DNA of 64,000 nt, from assembly GCA_964019425.1 (NCBI GenBank), contig OZ025837.1, positions 699,207 through 763,206 on the forward strand. The letters are read 5' to 3'. Position numbers and translations under genes: made by a program. The DNA comes from Flectonema sp. DT1601 (taxonomy: Eukaryota > Euglenozoa > Diplonemea > Diplonemida > Diplonemidae). The first letter of the stretch is position 1, and each line of letters starts with the position of its first letter. Under the pieces are notes generated by a model. That model saw only the letters and a list, made by a program, of their open reading frames with translations. It was not told the origin of the DNA and searched no databases. Shown here piece by piece: positions 31,201-41,943 of the stretch.

Positions 31201-34177
31201 AGTAGTAGTTATAACTAGACCTATTGCTGGAGGTTCCGGGACGTACACTTTTCCAATTTTTCCTGGCAGCATTGATGTGACTTGGGCGAGTGGAGCGGGA
31301 GCGTATGTCTACCACGACGCGCGAGGTGCTGCAATGATGACTTTCACGGTCGCGACTCCTGCACTACCATCGGCAACATCATTTACTGGAAGTTGGTCAG
31401 GTTCTGGAATCACTTCGATGGTTGAAGTTGAGACTGAAGTGAGGATAACAATGACTGGACCTAATGTTGGATATTATTCTGTTGGGTTTGGCGGAAATGT
31501 CATGGCCACCACTGCATCTGCAATTGTTGTTGAGAACGGAGTTGCTCCATACGAGAAAGTGTTGGGATCGCAAACTGCTGGAACCGACCCACCGGCAGTG
31601 TTGACGGTAGTATCGGACACTGTGGATGGCGCAAACAGGGTGGTAATTGTAACCAGACCTATTGCCGGAGGTTCCGGGACGTACACTTTTCCGTTGGCTG
31701 CTGGAAGCATTGATGTGACATGGGCGAGTGGACCAGGTGCGTATGTCTACCACAGCGCACGAGGTGATGGATCATTAACGTTCGTCTCTTCGAATCCTGC
31801 AGCAACACCAGCTCCGATATCAGATGCTCCGCCAACTGCTGTTCCACCAGCTCCTCCAAGTATTTCAACAATCTCATCTGATGGGATTATTGCATCTGAT
31901 CAGCTGACGGGAGTTACAACAGATGTTCGATTCTCATCAACTGAAGCAACGATCACAGTAAGAGGTCCGCGGGGAGTTTGGTTTGGAGTAGCATTCGGAC
32001 AGATAAGAATGACGCCAACGGCTACTGCTTTCATTATAACCAGCGGCAGTCCAACAACTGTTGAAGAACGAACTCTAACGGATCGAAGTGAGGGGACGTT
32101 GATTGACAGCATTCGAGGAGATAGGATAGTGTCGGATGCCATCGTCGGGGGAATGAGAGAAGTCGTTTTCATGAGAACTATGGCGGGGCAGGGTGAGTCA
32201 TTCACATTCGACACAACAGCTGCGAGTGTTGAAATGATGACCGCCATGGGAAGAACTGCTGACTACACATCCGGTCACAGCGTGTCCTCAGGTTTAAATA
32301 TCGGATCATCAGCGCAGGTGTTCTCTCAACAGTTTTCATTGACTTCACTCAACTTTGATGAAAATAAATTTCAGATGGTGATGAGATGTCAGGTGGGATT
32401 ATGGTGCGGTATATCTCTCGGAACTATGGAGGATGGACGTTCGATTACTTGTAGAGAACCTGGTCTTTGTGAGAACAGCAAGCTTGTGCTTTCAGGTCCC
32501 CAGCCGGAAGCAATTCAAAAAGTCGCCGTAACAGAGTTCTCAGTCGAAAGTGGGTTCTTCACACTCACTGCAACATTTGATGAAGTAGGCAGCGGGTTTG
32601 TATCTGGAGCTCCGATATTGTGGAGTGTTGGAACAGTAACGAATGGCAATCTGGACAAACACGACGACGATCAACGAGGAGGGCAATTCCTTGCTACTGG
32701 AGGTACTAGAAGTGTTGGAGATGAGAAGACCTTCCGGATTGGTTATTCCATGATCGCAATTGTTCTAATCGCCGGCATTGGTCTAGTTTCTGGTTTGATG
32801 TACTACCGCTACAGAAAGAATGGACCAGACTTCATCAGCAAGAAGTTATTCAACTCTCACGTGGGTACAATCATTGCGATGACTGTTGTTGCAATTGCGT
32901 GTACGGTGTCGTACTTCGCTTCTTACAGTACAGAAGAGTGGTGGTATGGGACTGCTAACCCAGCCGTAATTACTCTTACAACAACTCTGTTACTATCCAG
33001 TGGAAGTATCGGACAGTTAGTAAAGATCTCAAGAGAGAGATTAATAACATATCACAGATGGTTGGGAGTATCCTTCTTATTGTTTTCATCAATTCATGGA
33101 ATTGGTTATCTAATCGACAGTTCTAACAAAGACATCTTAGACCTGATGTGGAAAACTGACGACTACAAGGGAGCTGCTCCTCTCTATGGAGTCTTATGTC
33201 TCGGGTTCACCTTCTTAATGTTCTCACTTTCCTTTATTAGAAGAAGATGGTATCACATCTTTCTTTACAGTCACTGGATCTCAGCAATCTTAGTTCTTGT
33301 CTTCTCGTGCCTACACTCCAGTACGATTCTGATTCCGGTATCAGTGGCGTCAGGGTTCATTGTTATATCTGCTATTTATAAGTTCATCCAACCTGCAGCT
33401 GTAGTGAGAGAGAAGGTCTCAAGCGCAGACGGTCAGTACACGAAGATGAAGGTGAGTATTAAAAATCAGAAACCATGCACGTACGGAAGCTACTACAACG
33501 TGGGAGTAAAGGGAGACATGTTCCAGACGCATCCGTTTTCTGTAGTGAAGGATGGGTCGACTGTTGATTTCATTATTAAGAACATGGGTCCTGGAACCTC
33601 AACAGACCACATCATTAAAAGTATCGAAGAGGGTGACACTGTTCGTTTAGAAGGTCCGTTTGGAGTCCCAACTGTGATGCCACAACACTACGAAAGAGTC
33701 ATTCTATGCGCTGGTGGTGTTGGTGTGACTCCACTCGTTGGTATTATGAATGTATGCGCTGCCTCAAGAACCAATGATGAAACAGAAATGCAAAGCACTC
33801 CTGGAAACTCGGCGTCGGCAAAGATTCACCTCCATTGGAGTTGCCGTGACGCGACTTTACTCGAACTAGTCGCACCGTACCTCAACGAGTTGGAAACGGA
33901 ATCGGTACACACCTTTCTGTACTACACTGGTGGGGGAGAGATTTCCCATATCAAGATGCCAGCTAATGTTACTGTCATTTCAGGAAGACCTGATTACAGT
34001 AAAGTATTCACACCAGGTGGTTCTCTGTTTCAAGAAACCAACACCGATACCCCTGCCGGTGATATTGGTGTGTACACGTGTGGTCCAGAACTTATGGAGA
34101 AATCTGTTTTCCAAGCGATTGATAGCTGTGGATATAGAGGCGCTGTGGTTGTGCATTCTGAAACGTTCTTAATGTAG
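28262..34177 (+). CDS. DOMON-repeat protein fused to ferric reductase/NOX-like transmembrane oxidoreductase
   Basis: 1971 residues, single exon. Signal peptide residues 1-19. Eight near-identical DOMON-type units of about 146 residues fill residues 20-1170; each starts like IGSWSGSGITS and contains VGFGGNVMANTASAIV and VVTRPIAGGSGTYTFP. Two more divergent units span about 1195-1480. Thr/Pro/Ala linkers (PTPAPPTAVPTDAP) separate some. A helix at about 1493-1517 precedes a ferric-reductase domain with five or more helices (1530-1710). This includes the heme-ligand candidates HRWLGVSFLLFSSIHG and YSHWISAILVLVFSCLH. The C-terminus has an FAD-binding THPFSVVKDG (about 1757) and NAD(P)-binding CAGGVGVTPLVGI (about 1820) and CGPELMEKS. 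DOMON domains bind heme or sugar, so the enzyme probably passes electrons from cytosolic NAD(P)H across the membrane to extracellular heme-DOMONs. Confidence 0.88.
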   Translation: MISRMALLLLFYVTSSSADVIGSWSGFGINSVVEVGTEVRITMTGPNVGWFSVGFGGNAMANTASAIVVESGVAPYEKVLGSQTAGTDPPAVLTVVLDTVDGASRVVVVTRPIAGGSGTYTFPTAAGSIDVTWASGPGAYVYHMTARGATTMEFADPVTTIVGTYSGIGISSTVEVGSEVRITMTGFNDGWFAVGFGGNVMANTASAIVIENGVAPYEKVLGSQTAGTDPPAVLTVVSDTVDGANRVVVVTRPIAGGSGTYTFPTATGSIDVTWAAGMGAYAYHMNFRGAGMIAFAVPTPAPPTAVPTDAPSAISVIGSWSGSGITSIVEVGTEVKITMTGPNVGYYSVGFGGNVMATTASAIVVESGVAPYEKVLGSQTAGTDPPAVLTVVSDTVDGANRVVVVTRPIAGGSGTYTFPAVAGSIDVTWASGAGAYVYHDARGASSMEFAAPVITPIEGTWSGSGITSTVEVGSEVRITMTGPNVGYYSVGFGGNVMANTASAIVIENGVAPYEKVLGSYTAGTDPPAVLTVVSDTVDGANRVVVITRPIAGGSGTYTFPIFPGSIDVTWASGAGAYVYHDARGASSMEFAAPVVAPVVVGTYSGIGISSTVEVGSEVRITMTGFNDGWFAVGFGGNVMANTASAIVIENGVAPYEKVLGSQTAGTDPPAVLTVVSDTVDGANRVVVVTRPIAGGSGTYTFPTATGNIDVTWAAGMGAYAYHMNFRGAGMIAFAVPTPAPPTAVPTDAPSAISVIGSWSGSGITSIVEVGTEVKITMTGPNVGYYSVGFGGNVMATTASAIVVENGVAPYEKVLGSYTAGTDPPAVLTVISDTVDGANRVVIVTRPIAGGSGTYTFPAVAGSIDVTWASGAGAYVYHDARGASSMEFAAPVITPIEGTWSGSGITSTVEVGSEVRITMTGPNVGYYSVGFGGNVMANTASAIVIENGVAPYEKVLGSYTAGTDPPAVLTVVSDTVDGANRVVVITRPIAGGSGTYTFPIFPGSIDVTWASGAGAYVYHDARGAAMMTFTVATPALPSATSFTGSWSGSGITSMVEVETEVRITMTGPNVGYYSVGFGGNVMATTASAIVVENGVAPYEKVLGSQTAGTDPPAVLTVVSDTVDGANRVVIVTRPIAGGSGTYTFPLAAGSIDVTWASGPGAYVYHSARGDGSLTFVSSNPAATPAPISDAPPTAVPPAPPSISTISSDGIIASDQLTGVTTDVRFSSTEATITVRGPRGVWFGVAFGQIRMTPTATAFIITSGSPTTVEERTLTDRSEGTLIDSIRGDRIVSDAIVGGMREVVFMRTMAGQGESFTFDTTAASVEMMTAMGRTADYTSGHSVSSGLNIGSSAQVFSQQFSLTSLNFDENKFQMVMRCQVGLWCGISLGTMEDGRSITCREPGLCENSKLVLSGPQPEAIQKVAVTEFSVESGFFTLTATFDEVGSGFVSGAPILWSVGTVTNGNLDKHDDDQRGGQFLATGGTRSVGDEKTFRIGYSMIAIVLIAGIGLVSGLMYYRYRKNGPDFISKKLFNSHVGTIIAMTVVAIACTVSYFASYSTEEWWYGTANPAVITLTTTLLLSSGSIGQLVKISRERLITYHRWLGVSFLLFSSIHGIGYLIDSSNKDILDLMWKTDDYKGAAPLYGVLCLGFTFLMFSLSFIRRRWYHIFLYSHWISAILVLVFSCLHSSTILIPVSVASGFIVISAIYKFIQPAAVVREKVSSADGQYTKMKVSIKNQKPCTYGSYYNVGVKGDMFQTHPFSVVKDGSTVDFIIKNMGPGTSTDHIIKSIEEGDTVRLEGPFGVPTVMPQHYERVILCAGGVGVTPLVGIMNVCAASRTNDETEMQSTPGNSASAKIHLHWSCRDATLLELVAPYLNELETESVHTFLYYTGGGEISHIKMPANVTVISGRPDYSKVFTPGGSLFQETNTDTPAGDIGVYTCGPELMEKSVFQAIDSCGYRGAVVVHSETFLM
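28738..31365 (+). repeat. Higher-order tandem duplication of three DOMON units
   Basis: Units 2-3-4 (from about 28738) are repeated as units 5-6-7 (from about 30052) with a 1314-bp offset, i.e. 3 x 438 bp. Landmark strings such as GGGATCTCCTCAACGGTTG (28768 and 30082) and GCACCGCCAACTGCGGTGCC (29163 and 30477) recur at exactly this distance. Identity is visibly higher between the two triplets than between neighbouring units. Confidence 0.85.
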
Positions 34178-35543
34178 TAACCTGCATACGTCTTTATTTC
34201 TTTCTTTCTTATTTCTATATTTATGGGTGACTGACATGAGTATCCCAAGGTATATTTACATCTTCCTCTGAATTAAAAAAAAAAAAAAAAAAATTAAATA
34301 AAATAAAAAAGTGCATTCTCGGCCAAATGTGGCTACGTGAAGTGCAAAAAAAAAAAAAAAAAAAGAAAACGCTGCTTACAAGGAATCCATCCAGAGAATG
34401 TGTTGTTTTTTTCTTCTTCTTTTCACTTTACTTACTTGCGGACACTTGTTTCGCGACATGGAATCTTTCGATTCAATTGTGTTGTGTTTTAACGTTTTTT
34501 TAAATTATATATTCCCTTTCTCTGCCTATTCGACCAATCAGGGAAAATCCTTTATTTAAGCATCTAACTTCGTCGTCGCCATCTTCCCGCCTCATGTGAT
34601 GGGGGAGGGTGAGATTCAGTTTTTTATTTCTTGTATTCTATTGTACGCTGTCTTCCTTTTGGGTTTTTGGTTCTGGTTGCCTACAAGGACCATTGCTACC
34701 TCATTTTTAGGTTCTTGTTCAGACCCGTTAGCTTTGCTTTCTATTTGGCACTTCTTCCGTTGTCGTTTTAAATGATTTTCGTTGCAATGGTTTGACGTGC
34801 CGCCAACAAAGTTTAGTGAAAGCTCTCACTGGGTTCAAAAATATGAGTGTTTTGTTGTCTTTTTTTTTGTTCTTTCATCTCGGATGTGACCTTCCTTGTC
34901 TTCCTCTCTCGAAAAAAAGAAAAACCAAGTTTTTTTTTTTTTGTTATGGCTGAAAATATAACGACCCTGCACGAGCTCTGACCCGACTGTGGAATCACAC
35001 CCCAGGTGGACAGAGAGACTCTTGTTTACCAACTTGAACTGTCGAGCCACGTGTTGTTAATTGGTTGTTTTTCTTACTTCTTTTTTTCGACATTTCTTTC
35101 CGTCCCCGGTGTAACCACGTGAGAGTTGCAATACCCACAGTACCTCTGTATTAAGGTGATGCCTCTACTTACAAAGCAAAACCCCCGCCAATGTCTTGAA
35201 TTTCATGTTCGGGATTCCTATCTCTTGTTGTACTTCTCTTCGACAAGCGGCAATCGTTTGCAGCTTTATTTAGTATTTCAGGTGTAACTTGGTGTGGGTC
35301 CTTGTAAGTTTGGGCTGTTTATGCAGCACAACTTCAAAAAAAAAAAAAAATAACTATAGAGCGGGGAAAAATTAAAAAAAGCCGTGCTTTTCTGACCACC
35401 TGCAATTTTTTCCCCCTTGTTATTTTTTATCGATACCAACTGTTGATTTCTTATATTGCAACCAGGTTTGGCCGAACCCTATTCTCGTTTTTGCCAGTTT
35501 CAAGTTGCTTTCCATTTAATATTAGTATCAAGTTACCCCCCCT
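34178..35543 (+). other. Intergenic; homopolymer runs and a tRNA-like relic
   Basis: No credible protein gene. A runs at 34275-34292 and 34346-34363. A degenerate tRNA-like sequence sits on the - strand at 34979-35049 (separate entry). Confidence 0.45.
34979..35049 (-). other. Degenerate tRNA-like sequence
   Basis: Read on the - strand, the ends TGGCTCG and CGGGTCA pair over 7 bp with two G-U. A-box-like CAGTTCAAGTTGG and B-box-like GGTGTGATTCC are correctly ordered. The anticodon stem does not form cleanly and the D and T stems have mismatches. So this is a pseudo-tRNA or tRNA-derived repeat head rather than a working tRNA. Confidence 0.3.
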
Positions 35544-35563
35544 TGGTTAAAATTTTAAGACAT

Positions 35564-35765
35564 ATAATTATTAATAAGTACTCATGAGTTTTATAAATAA
35601 ATCATGAGTAACATAAACAAGTGTCGTTCAACTATGTTCACGTGGCCTCCAAGTGGTATTATTTATTTATTTGCAGTCATTTACTAACGCTGCCGCTGAC
35701 AGTCAAGATTGTCGGAGAAATTGTTATTCCTTTTTGAGCTTAAGAATGCAGTATCAAATTACCTC
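35564..35765 (+). repeat. Dispersed repeat / gene-promoter block, copy 1
   Basis: About 200 bp that recur at 51344-51545. Shared: AGTACTCATGAGTTTTATAA, CAACTATGTTCACGTGGCCT, CCAAGTGGTATTATTTATTT, a TTTGCAG acceptor-like site and AATGCAGTATCAAAT. In copy 2 it leads into an ORF (51528-52028); here the reading frame after ATGCAGTATCAAAT stops after about 18 codons. Confidence 0.75.
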
Positions 35766-37082
35766 TCCTTCTTTCCCGAATACAAATGTATATTTTAAGT
35801 CAAGTAATTGATATTAATATTTTGTTTTTAATACCCCACCTCCTCATCTTTCTGAATGACCAGATTCGACTACGATTTTCTGGATACTTTTACTGACACA
35901 AACTTATTTTTGTCATGTACGAGTGAAATACATTACATTTGTGTGTTTAGGTGACCAATGCTGAAATGAAGCTGAAATCTTTTGTGATATTTTTTATCAG
36001 TTTTAACCTTATTACTTATTCGTTGAGTATTATGAAGTTAATTAGTGGTCACTCTCCCTCTCTTCTTTGTGTGCAAACAAGATGTGTTTATTTTTATGTT
36101 TTTTTCAGACAAGGATTTTCAACTACCCCTCCCCTATCCACCAAAGACACCAGGCAAATGTTCAATGCCTCCTGTTTCATGGTTACAGTACTTTTATTTT
36201 TTGTGCAAAGAAAGACCTGCAGTATTCTTCCCAGATAAATCTTTTCGTATCATATCAAATTTCCCCTCTGCAGTATCAAATTAATCCCTTTCGCCTTGTT
36301 GTTGAATTATAACTAACTTACTAAAACAGCTCTGAGAATATTCTGCGTTGAGCGTATACAATCATTGAGCGATATTTCTATTTAATTTATTCCCTTTTTT
36401 TGCCGACCTGATCACTGATCGTTTTTCGGCAATTTTCTTTCTCTCCCTCTCTCTCTCTCTCTTTTATTTATTTATTTATTTGGTAAATTACTGTTGTGAA
36501 TTCCGCAGTACTCTTACTATCAACTTGATGTGAGGCTTCACCTGCCTACCATCAGAAGATATTTTCCGAATCCGAGTCCGTTTTTTTTTTTTTTTTTTTT
36601 CTCTCTCAAAAGTTATTTCAAAAAAAAATTTTTTTTTTGTTGAACCGGAGTAACTACCGCTTCGGAACAAACATAAAAATACGAACACTAATCTGATGAT
36701 GAAAAAAAAACAAGTCCATTATATGAATGAAGCTTGGCAGCATCAGCTGAAATTTCTTATTAAAAGAGGGGAAAAAAAAAAAAAAGAAAAACTCAAAAAC
36801 AAAAAAAAACCTGTCTTCCTTTTTTCAGTCCCTTCATACGTGAAACTAGTGACTGCTGGTATCTCATTTATGGAGGTAGCAAATTTATCGGTAGCTAGCT
36901 TTGAATTCCCTGACTTCAATACGTAAAATAAAATAAATAATTTGTAGCTACTTAAGTTTATTCTTTAACAGATCGCATACGTTCACTCGGTATAAAAGAT
37001 CCAGAAAACTAGTTTTAAGCTATAACGGCCCCCACCCGACTTCACATATTCGACACCACATATATGATTTCACTTCCTCACC
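35766..37082 (+). other. Intergenic before the CR gene cluster
   Basis: No supported gene. Contains a CT microsatellite (36440-36462), T and A runs, and at 36271-36284 another short copy of the CAGTATCAAATTAA start segment seen at 35751 and 51531. Confidence 0.4.
36991..36998 (+). promoter_or_regulatory. TATA-box-like TATAAAAG
   Basis: A perfect TATAAAAG lies 92 bp upstream of the ATG at 37083, in otherwise moderate-GC sequence. Position fits a core promoter for the first header exon. Chance occurrence in AT-rich DNA is possible. Confidence 0.3.
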
Positions 37083-37221
37083 ATGACATCTACAGAGAAA
37101 GACGAATACAGAAAGTACTTGAAAGAGACGATGGCGAAGATTGCAGCAATCGAAGCAACTCAGCTGGCTGATGTGGATAAACTCAGCGATACACAGAGAC
37201 GTCTAAAGAACCTCGCAATTG
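37083..37221 (+). other. Extra coiled-coil header exon of the CR family
   Basis: ATG 37083 opens a 46-codon charged helix (starting MTSTEKDEYRKYLKETMAKI), ending at G|GTGAGT. The same opening, EKDEHRKYLKET, occurs in the header exon at 53476. Either it is an alternative first exon of CR1 or a leftover header from an older copy. The obvious acceptor downstream (CAG at 37317-37319) leads to a short non-family reading frame, which favours a relic. Confidence 0.5.
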
Positions 37222-37426
37222 GTGAGTGTGGGGGTCTGAAAGTGATCCTTTTCTATAAACTTGAATAGAAGAATAATAAGAACAATTCCTTACTTAACAA
37301 TTCCGTTCATTCAACCAGTACATGACGCAAACATCGGTAGGCATGCCGTTCGTCATCGTGATACTTGCCCCAACTACCAACTCTTATCATTATTAGCAGG
37401 CAACAAACACCCCAACAAAAAGTACC

Positions 37427-40173
37427 ATGTCATCCACACTAAGCGATGAACTAGTTGTTGAGAAGACAGAGGAAGAAGAATTTAAGAAGTACTCGCAAGA
37501 GACCTCGGCGGAGATCGGCATGTTGTTGAAGGCTTCTGAGGTATACCCTTTTGCTTTTTCTTTTGCATTTAACAAGTATTGTAAGAACGAAAAAAAATGT
37601 TGGGCAGCACACCTAACTTTATCAGTTTAAGTCCGGCGTCCAGTTTAGGTCCGGCGCAGTTATGACCTTAAACTGACTGTCATCTTACCTGATCCTTTTG
37701 GTTTTCATTTCTTACTGAGTGACATGGCTATGTGCTGCCCAATTTTTTGTGGTACTTTTCTAAAGCTTTTCGGTAAGCCCACAGTACACTTATAATGCTT
37801 TGGACAACTGGGGGTGAACGATCCTCGGTACTGTTCCGGGGTTTTCTATTTTCTTTCGTGGAGTGTGGGCATATGGCAAATGTGGTCGTATTATAAAGAA
37901 AGATGTATATGAAAGAAAGAAGATTTTTTATTTTTTTCGCCTTCCCCCCACTCCCAGATTATTTCTCTTTTATTTTCTTTAGTTGTTTACAACCTGTTAG
38001 CCTCTGGGCAAGGTGGAGGCTGTGAACCATTCTTGCTCGTGTAAACCAACCAAATAAAGTCGAGCTTGCGAGTTATGAGGTAGTTGTGTGGTCACAAGCT
38101 TTCCAGTTTTTTTTTGTTTTAGTCAAAGTTGCTGTCATGTTTTAGAGTGACTGAAATCCAAGAACTCACCAGACTACGTTCCTCGCCCTTTTTTAGTTAT
38201 CCCTTTGTTATGGTATTATATCATGTTTGGAACGAATACGGTTCCTGATTTGATATGTTCCTGTTGCTTAAAACACTGAAAACCAACAGAAGCCGGAGGT
38301 TGATGTCAGGCAGTTGATCCGGAACTGTGATATAGGGAGGCTGGGGATAGAAGGTGCCAAGCAGCTTGTGGGGACAAGCGGGAGGAATTGGGAGTTCGAT
38401 GGAACTGATAAAGTGGAAAGTGACATTTGGGATATCATCAAGTCAAACCACTACGGTTGGTCACAAACATTCAGGGACAAAAAGAACTTCACGGTGATGT
38501 TTTATGCCCAGGGGAAGGGTACCGGGAAGAGCAGGACGCTATCAGAGATAAGCAAGATGGAACCACTTATTGAAAAGGTTAAAGGGTTGGGGTTCGAACA
38601 CACGATGCATATCAACATAGCCTTTGACAAGGTAACAAGTCCTGCAGGGAAGTATCGTGGCTGGGAGTTTGACTACATCACAAACATGATTTTGTTTCAC
38701 CTGATTGGTGATAAAGTATCTGGGTCAAACACAGAAGGGTTTCCTGAGTTCTGCAGAAGGTGTGCCAACAGAGTCACATTGGATGAAATACTTGGGTTGG
38801 CAGCAACGAAATTCGCCACTGATGGGAAGAAAGTGGCACTCTTCCTCATGGTTGACAGTTTACAGAAGGTGGGTGATGGTTCTGGAGGCCGGCAAGATCC
38901 ACTTCAAGAAGTAGTTCGCTATCTGGCAGCGTTGCTTCAGTCGTCATATGTTTTTATCATCCTAGTCATTTCTGCTACAGAACGCCTCCCGCTTGCCGAT
39001 GCTTTGCAAGACTGCCAACCAAACTACAGGTTTCTGCAAACACCAGCACTGACTGACTTGCCGAAAAGGAACGGGAAATACATCTTTGATGATACCGTTG
39101 CAAACCGTGCATTGTTCAATCTGACTCACAAACATCCACGGACAGTTGAGAGTCTGGAACAGGTTCTTAGTGAGTCTCCTGATGCCAGCCTGGAGGACGT
39201 TATGGAATCGGTGATGGACAAGGTAGGCAGTAATTACGGTGAGATCGTTCAACAGGACGTTGAGACTTCTATCAACTTGTTGAGACTATCCGTGCTGCAG
39301 ACACCAGTGCGCGACAGAACAATAATTAATGGGGTCCCGCTGGCTAATTATCTACGATTTGGGTTGATGCATATTCCAAAGGACAACTTTTATGAAGAAG
39401 GGAAGCTTATTCTCTCGCCATTCTGGCTTTGCTTGTTTAGGCGTTCACATCCTACTTCCATTCTCGCTGGTTGGGACTGGCACTCATCGATTCGTGGGGA
39501 ATCATGGGAACTGTTCACTTCATGGTACCGATGCCTGCTTTCTAAGGTCCACCCTGAAGGTCCTATCAAGCTGAAAGACCTGCACAACGGAATGCAGTTC
39601 ACCGAAGGAGGGGATATCGAAGTGATGAACAGGCCACTTTCCTTTGAACAATCAATGAAGCAACTCGGAACAAAATCTGATCAGACCGCAACCAATGGCA
39701 AGCTGATCGGGAATGGCAAGGGAGACTTTTTTTGTACTCTTGATCAGGTTAAGCCTGTGCAGCAAATAAATGAGGTGACCCAATGTCATGTACAAGAGAG
39801 TGGCAATCATCATGAAAAGGAGAGAATGACAGATGAAAAGATTAGACCTGCGAATTTGATTACGGATCATGAGCGTTCCTGCAATGAAAAAGATATTTTT
39901 ATGTTGATGACAAATGAAAGGACCCAAGCAAAGAACAAATCATGGGAAAAATATATGAAAGGGAAACTGTTTGGCGTTGTTGACTGCGCCGCAATGGATG
40001 CGTATTTTGGACCTTTTGCACTGTTCTATGGTAGAATCACAAAACCCGGAACTAACCATTTGCCAATTCTACTCCTCACCAACACTAAGGAAAAGCGCAA
40101 GAAAGACGACTCTGATGAAGGAGAACTCGCATTCGTAATAAAACGAACAGATGTAGAAGAGATAGAACGCTGA
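37427..40173 (+). CDS. Crinkler/RHS-type (CR) protein 1: header + P-loop NTPase
   Basis: Exon 1 (37427-37540) encodes a 38-residue acidic header ending ...LLKASE and stops at GAG|GTATAC. Exon 2 starts after AACAG at 38290. Together 665 residues. The leader GCAG|GCAACA...ACC-ATG matches those of the other CR copies. The NTPase has Walker A AQGKGTGKSR (about 111-120) and Walker B LFLMVD (about 222-227). The region LVISATERLPLADAL looks like the post-Walker-B strand. The C-terminal 200 residues contain a possible degraded restriction-endonuclease-like motif (NEVTQCHV); no clear catalytic set is visible. CR proteins pair variable headers with NTPase and nuclease domains and are known as secreted effectors or as trypanosome RHS proteins. 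A role for this copy is inference. Confidence 0.65.
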
Positions 40174-40917
40174 TCAAAAGCAAATATATGCTAGCCCGTC
40201 CTGGCGAGCTCCGATGGACATTAAGAAATCAGTTCTTTTGAAATAGACCAATTGATGGATCCGATTTATTATTTAACTGGAATGAAGTCCCTTAGAACTT
40301 ACTGATGAAGGCCTAAGAGGGACAAGTAGTATAAGATTAAGGCTCCCTGAAACTACGTATTCCGCAAGTGTATTATGGAACAGCAGAACAATTGTGTTTT
40401 TATAAATTTTTCTTTTTTTTTATATTTTAATTTGGTGTACTTTTTTGTAATAAACTCATATTCTAACTCATCTTTGCTCAGACATCGTGCTGTGAGCTGG
40501 GTTCCAACACCACAATCCAAATTCCAAAGATCTCCAACAAACGTGATCCGCAGAATGTATAAGGTTCTGTAGCGTCAAATAAGTTGCGTTTCTCCAACGT
40601 AACCAACGTCTACACAAACAAACCCCCAGTTATTGATAGCGAAGTTGATTTCCTTTTGAAGCTTTAACAGTTTGACACCTGAAGAGAAAAGAAGAAGAAT
40701 AGAAAAAAAAAAGCAAAACAAAGAAATAAAACACAATTCGAAACAAAAAGTGCGGGGTTTGAATTAACTGCTCTGCTAATCCCATTGAGTTACGTCGCTT
40801 CGCAGGTGCCTGAGTTTTTGGTATGCGCTGAAGTTTTTTCAAAGGATAACTAATTCGCTTAATCGAGGTGTCTGCGACGTTGAGAAGGGATAGCATAAGA
40901 CATAGAACAGTGAACGA
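40174..40917 (+). other. Intergenic with tRNA-like fragment
   Basis: No gene. At 40751-40804 the - strand shows A-box-like TAACTCAATGG and B-box-like AATTCAAACCC about 35 bp apart without an anticodon arm, which resembles the head of a tRNA-derived SINE more than a tRNA. Confidence 0.35.
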
Positions 40918-41290
40918 GTGATGTCTTCTCAGGTTCGAGGGATGAGTTCCTTTTCTGACGACGGATCACTTATGATGTTCGTTGACGCCTCGAACACAGG
41001 TTGGGGCAGTGATTATTTCAAAACAAGCAGAGATGTAGATCGGTGGACAGCGGCTGAGAGTGAAAAGCACATTAATATTCTGGAGGCGAATACGCTGCAT
41101 CTTTTTCTACAGATATCGATATTCATGTTGGTAATACTACAGTGGCCTTCACTACCAAAAAGGGGATGTCTTCGCGCTCTCATGACCTTAATAAGGAAGT
41201 AATAGGCTCACTCAATCATTTACAAAGGATAGGATGTGCGTATAAAATCTCAAAAAGAAGCAACGTGTTTTAAAGAATCAACAAAAGCGA
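40918..41290 (+). pseudogene. Relic of a YR-retrotransposon RNase H domain
   Basis: The first frame reads MMFVDASNTGWGSDYF, then ESEKHINILEANTLHL. After a frameshift near 41115 another frame continues with IDIHVGNTTVAFTTKKGMSS and HDLNKE. These match, in order, the RNase H segments of the elements at 58.1-58.5 and 61.5-61.9 kb (VDASLKGWGG, RHINVLEADAL, WVDNTTVCGVFRKK). It is frameshifted and isolated, hence dead. Confidence 0.75.
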
Positions 41291-41491
41291 AGGTCAACAA
41301 GTATTGTGGGGAAGAAAAGGAAATGACGGCAACATGCGTTACCCTTCTTTCTTACGGTTTGGTGGATAATAAGTAAGACAGTCAGTCACTGAACTTCAAC
41401 ACAACCCATAATATGCTCAATATTTTCACGTAGTTCTTTAGGCCACTCTTCTCTGATTAGATTAGAATGAGTGTGCATGCATAAATGAAAC

Positions 41492-41822
41492 ACCGCAAAC
41501 CCGCACTCGAGATACCCGCCGCAAACCCGCACTCGAGATACCCGTCCAGGCTCGCTTCACTCGCTTTGTTTTGTTTTTGTTTTTTTGTATTCAACTTGTT
41601 TTTTCCTTTGCTCAAGTATGCTAAAATGACAACGATGGCTAGGTTTTATTACAGTGGATACGTGGATTATTTCAAGTTAACCATTTTTATCTTTCTGAAC
41701 AACATTGTTTTACATCCTAGTTACCTCTGTTTTTATTTCCTGTATTAGGCTTTTTGGGCTTTCCTCTTTTGGGTCCCCAAACAAAAGACAGCCGTCAGCG
41801 GGTATCGAAAAGTGCGGGTTCG
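41492..41822 (+). mobile_element. MITE-like element, copy 1
   Basis: The left end carries CAAACCCGCACTCGAGATAC CCG (twice in tandem, 41494 and 41521). The right end 41799-41822 reads CGGGTATCGAAAAGTGCGGG TTCG, the inverse apart from two or three bases, so these are terminal inverted repeats of about 23 bp. The same arrangement with a similar interior (TTTTTGGGCTTTCCTCTTTT, GACAGCCGTCAG) is found at 52041-52332. No transposase inside. Confidence 0.75.
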
Positions 41823-41943
41823 CACATCCAAAAAAAGAAAAGAAAAGAAAAGATTTTTTCCTTGGAACCCAAATAATCCCCAATACCAGTAATAATGTAA
41901 AAAAGCCCACGGTAGCCCCCAATTTCCTTGGAACCCAAAAAAT

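Noticed and set aside
28294-31877. Repeated minus-strand ORFs (starting MLPA or MVDIRS) opposite the DOMON gene
   Set aside because: They recur with the 438-bp DOMON period and are pure antisense shadows.
36045-36312. Overlapping short ORFs in three + frames
   Set aside because: T-rich low-complexity DNA, Phe-rich translations, no recognisable domain or acceptor/start arrangement.
36991-36998. Treating the TATAAAAG as proof of Pol II promoter-driven CR expression
   Set aside because: Single match in AT-rich DNA; other CR copies lack an equivalent at the same distance. Kept only as a low-confidence site.
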